DNA of 7,405 bases from Caryophanales bacterium (lineage in GTDB: Bacteria; Bacillota_I; Bacilli_A; RFN20; CAG-826), in assembly GCA_028723545.1 (NCBI GenBank), contig JAQYER010000038.1, forward strand, positions 1-7,405, read 5' to 3'. Made by a program: the position numbers and the translations under genes. The notes beneath the pieces are model-generated. The model saw only the letters and a program-made list of their open reading frames with translations. It was not told the DNA's origin and did not search any database. Numbering within the stretch: the first letter of the stretch is position 1; each line of letters opens with the position of its first letter. This document shows positions 6,952-7,405 of the stretch, piece by piece.

Positions 6952-7158
6952 ATGCCATATTTTATCGTAGGAATTATATTATCGATAATTGTCATCATAT
7001 CCATTTTTGGACTATGTATTTTTCTAATTAAGAAATCAAAAAACATGTCTAAATTACCTTGGTATATTTATGTAGTTGTTGTTTCAATTTTTATAATAGG
7101 TATATTAGCCGTATTCTTTGTTTTTTATGGTGGAATGCAAGTGAATCCGGCCATTTAA
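6952..7158 (+). CDS. Small membrane protein with two predicted helices, unknown function
   Basis: The 68-residue frame starts 4 bases after the CotH stop and encodes two strong hydrophobic helices (about 4-26 and 37-60) joined by a basic loop, KKSKNMSK. The positive-inside rule places this loop in the cytoplasm with both ends outside. No conserved domain is recognised. No ribosome binding site precedes the ATG, so expression would depend on coupling to CotH translation. The composition and length fit a real small membrane gene rather than a chance frame, although AT-rich DNA easily yields hydrophobic frames. It could be an accessory or anchor for CotH or unrelated. Confidence 0.55.
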   Translation: MPYFIVGIILSIIVIISIFGLCIFLIKKSKNMSKLPWYIYVVVVSIFIIGILAVFFVFYGGMQVNPAI

Positions 7159-7223
7159 CAAAAACTGTGATTATTTGTGAAAAAATTGTAATTTTGTATC
7201 AATTAATTAAACTAAAAAATTTT

Positions 7224-7245
7224 TTTACAAATATTAATTTGTAAA
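7224..7245. repeat. 9-bp perfect inverted repeat upstream of the third lipoprotein gene
   Basis: TTTACAAAT (7224-7232) and ATTTGTAAA (7237-7245) flank a 4-base centre. No T-run follows on the plus strand, so it is not a standard terminator of the preceding gene. It lies 8 bases upstream of the likely -35 at 7254, a position suited to a dimeric regulator. Confidence 0.45.
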
Positions 7246-7253
7246 TATTAATG

Positions 7254-7281
7254 TTGTTAAAAACGTTATTTTTATTAAAAT
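7254..7281 (+). promoter_or_regulatory. Probable promoter of the third lipoprotein gene
   Basis: TTGTTA (7254-7259) and TAAAAT (7276-7281) are 16 bases apart and would give a leader of about 38 bases that contains the AAGGAG site. A second TTGCAA (7286-7291) lies closer to the gene, but its partner TATAAG would overlap the ribosome site. Confidence 0.45.
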
Positions 7282-7311
7282 AATTTTGCAACCTTTAAAA
7301 AAGGAAAATAT

Positions 7312-7317
7312 AAGGAG
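7312..7317 (+). promoter_or_regulatory. Ribosome binding site of the third lipoprotein gene
   Basis: AAGGAG lies 8 bases before the ATG at 7326, a strong site that fixes the start of the truncated gene. Confidence 0.85.
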
Positions 7318-7325
7318 AAAACAAA

Positions 7326-7405
7326 ATGAAGAAAAGAGTAGTATGTACCTTAGCTTTAGCGTCCTTATTAGTCGGTGCTTTAACCGCATGTGACAATAAG
7401 AAAGA
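7326..7405 (+). CDS. N-terminus of a lipoprotein, truncated by the window edge
   Basis: The first 26 codons encode a typical lipoprotein signal: MKKR, a hydrophobic core, and lipobox LTAC (residues 19-22, Cys22) followed by a charged DNKK segment. The mature protein would be anchored outside the membrane. Many proteins starting this way in low-GC Gram-positives are solute-binding components of ABC importers, but nothing of the mature domain is visible, so no function is assigned. A promoter and a good ribosome binding site precede it, so it begins a new transcription unit. Confidence 0.8.
   Translation, partial: MKKRVVCTLALASLLVGALTACDNKK

Noticed and set aside
7182..7195. AAAATT-GT-AATTTT as terminator for the 68-aa gene
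   Set aside because: The stem is only six A-T pairs with a two-base loop and is followed by a single short T-run; too weak to call.
7059..7244. Plus-strand frame of 61 codons overlapping the small membrane gene
   Set aside because: It is an out-of-frame overlap that runs into AT-rich non-coding DNA, with no ribosome site.

Overview
The window is AT-rich (roughly 30% G+C by eye) and uses the standard bacterial code: TGA is a stop at 5327-5329 and tryptophan is TGG. Compact genes, three Cys-anchored lipoproteins, Ser/Thr-rich linkers and the codon bias suggest a low-GC Gram-positive of the Bacilli/Mollicutes-like type, perhaps an uncultured gut lineage. That placement is inference; no rRNA or marker gene is present.

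Left part, minus strand: a large lipoprotein (143-2422, 759 aa) has a lipobox, a Ser/Thr-rich linker and a probable right-handed beta-helix in its second half. Downstream of it lie a strong hairpin (97-129) and the first 26 codons of another gene that runs off the left edge and encodes a membrane protein. The lipoprotein gene has its own promoter and a clear AAGGAG ribosome binding site.

Centre, plus strand: after a 206-base divergent intergenic region comes a three-gene operon (2629-5329) for an ABC-2 type transporter. It consists of an ATPase and two different six-helix-type permeases, the arrangement of the COG4586/COG4587/COG3694 family of uncharacterised exporters. The genes overlap or nearly abut (1-base overlap, then 2-base gap). 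A rho-independent terminator is folded across the stop codon of the last permease.

Right part, plus strand: a CotH-family lipoprotein (5370-6947), a predicted surface-exposed atypical kinase, starts only 20 bases after the terminator T-tract. A 68-aa two-helix membrane protein follows 4 bases after it. After a 167-base gap with a promoter, an inverted repeat and a strong ribosome binding site, a third lipoprotein gene starts at 7326 and runs off the right edge.

Taken together this is a cell-envelope locus: an ABC-2 exporter flanked by surface lipoproteins, one of them a probable kinase. A functional link between exporter, CotH and the small membrane protein is plausible from order and spacing but is not shown by the sequence. 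No tRNA, rRNA, CRISPR array, insertion sequence or phage gene was seen.
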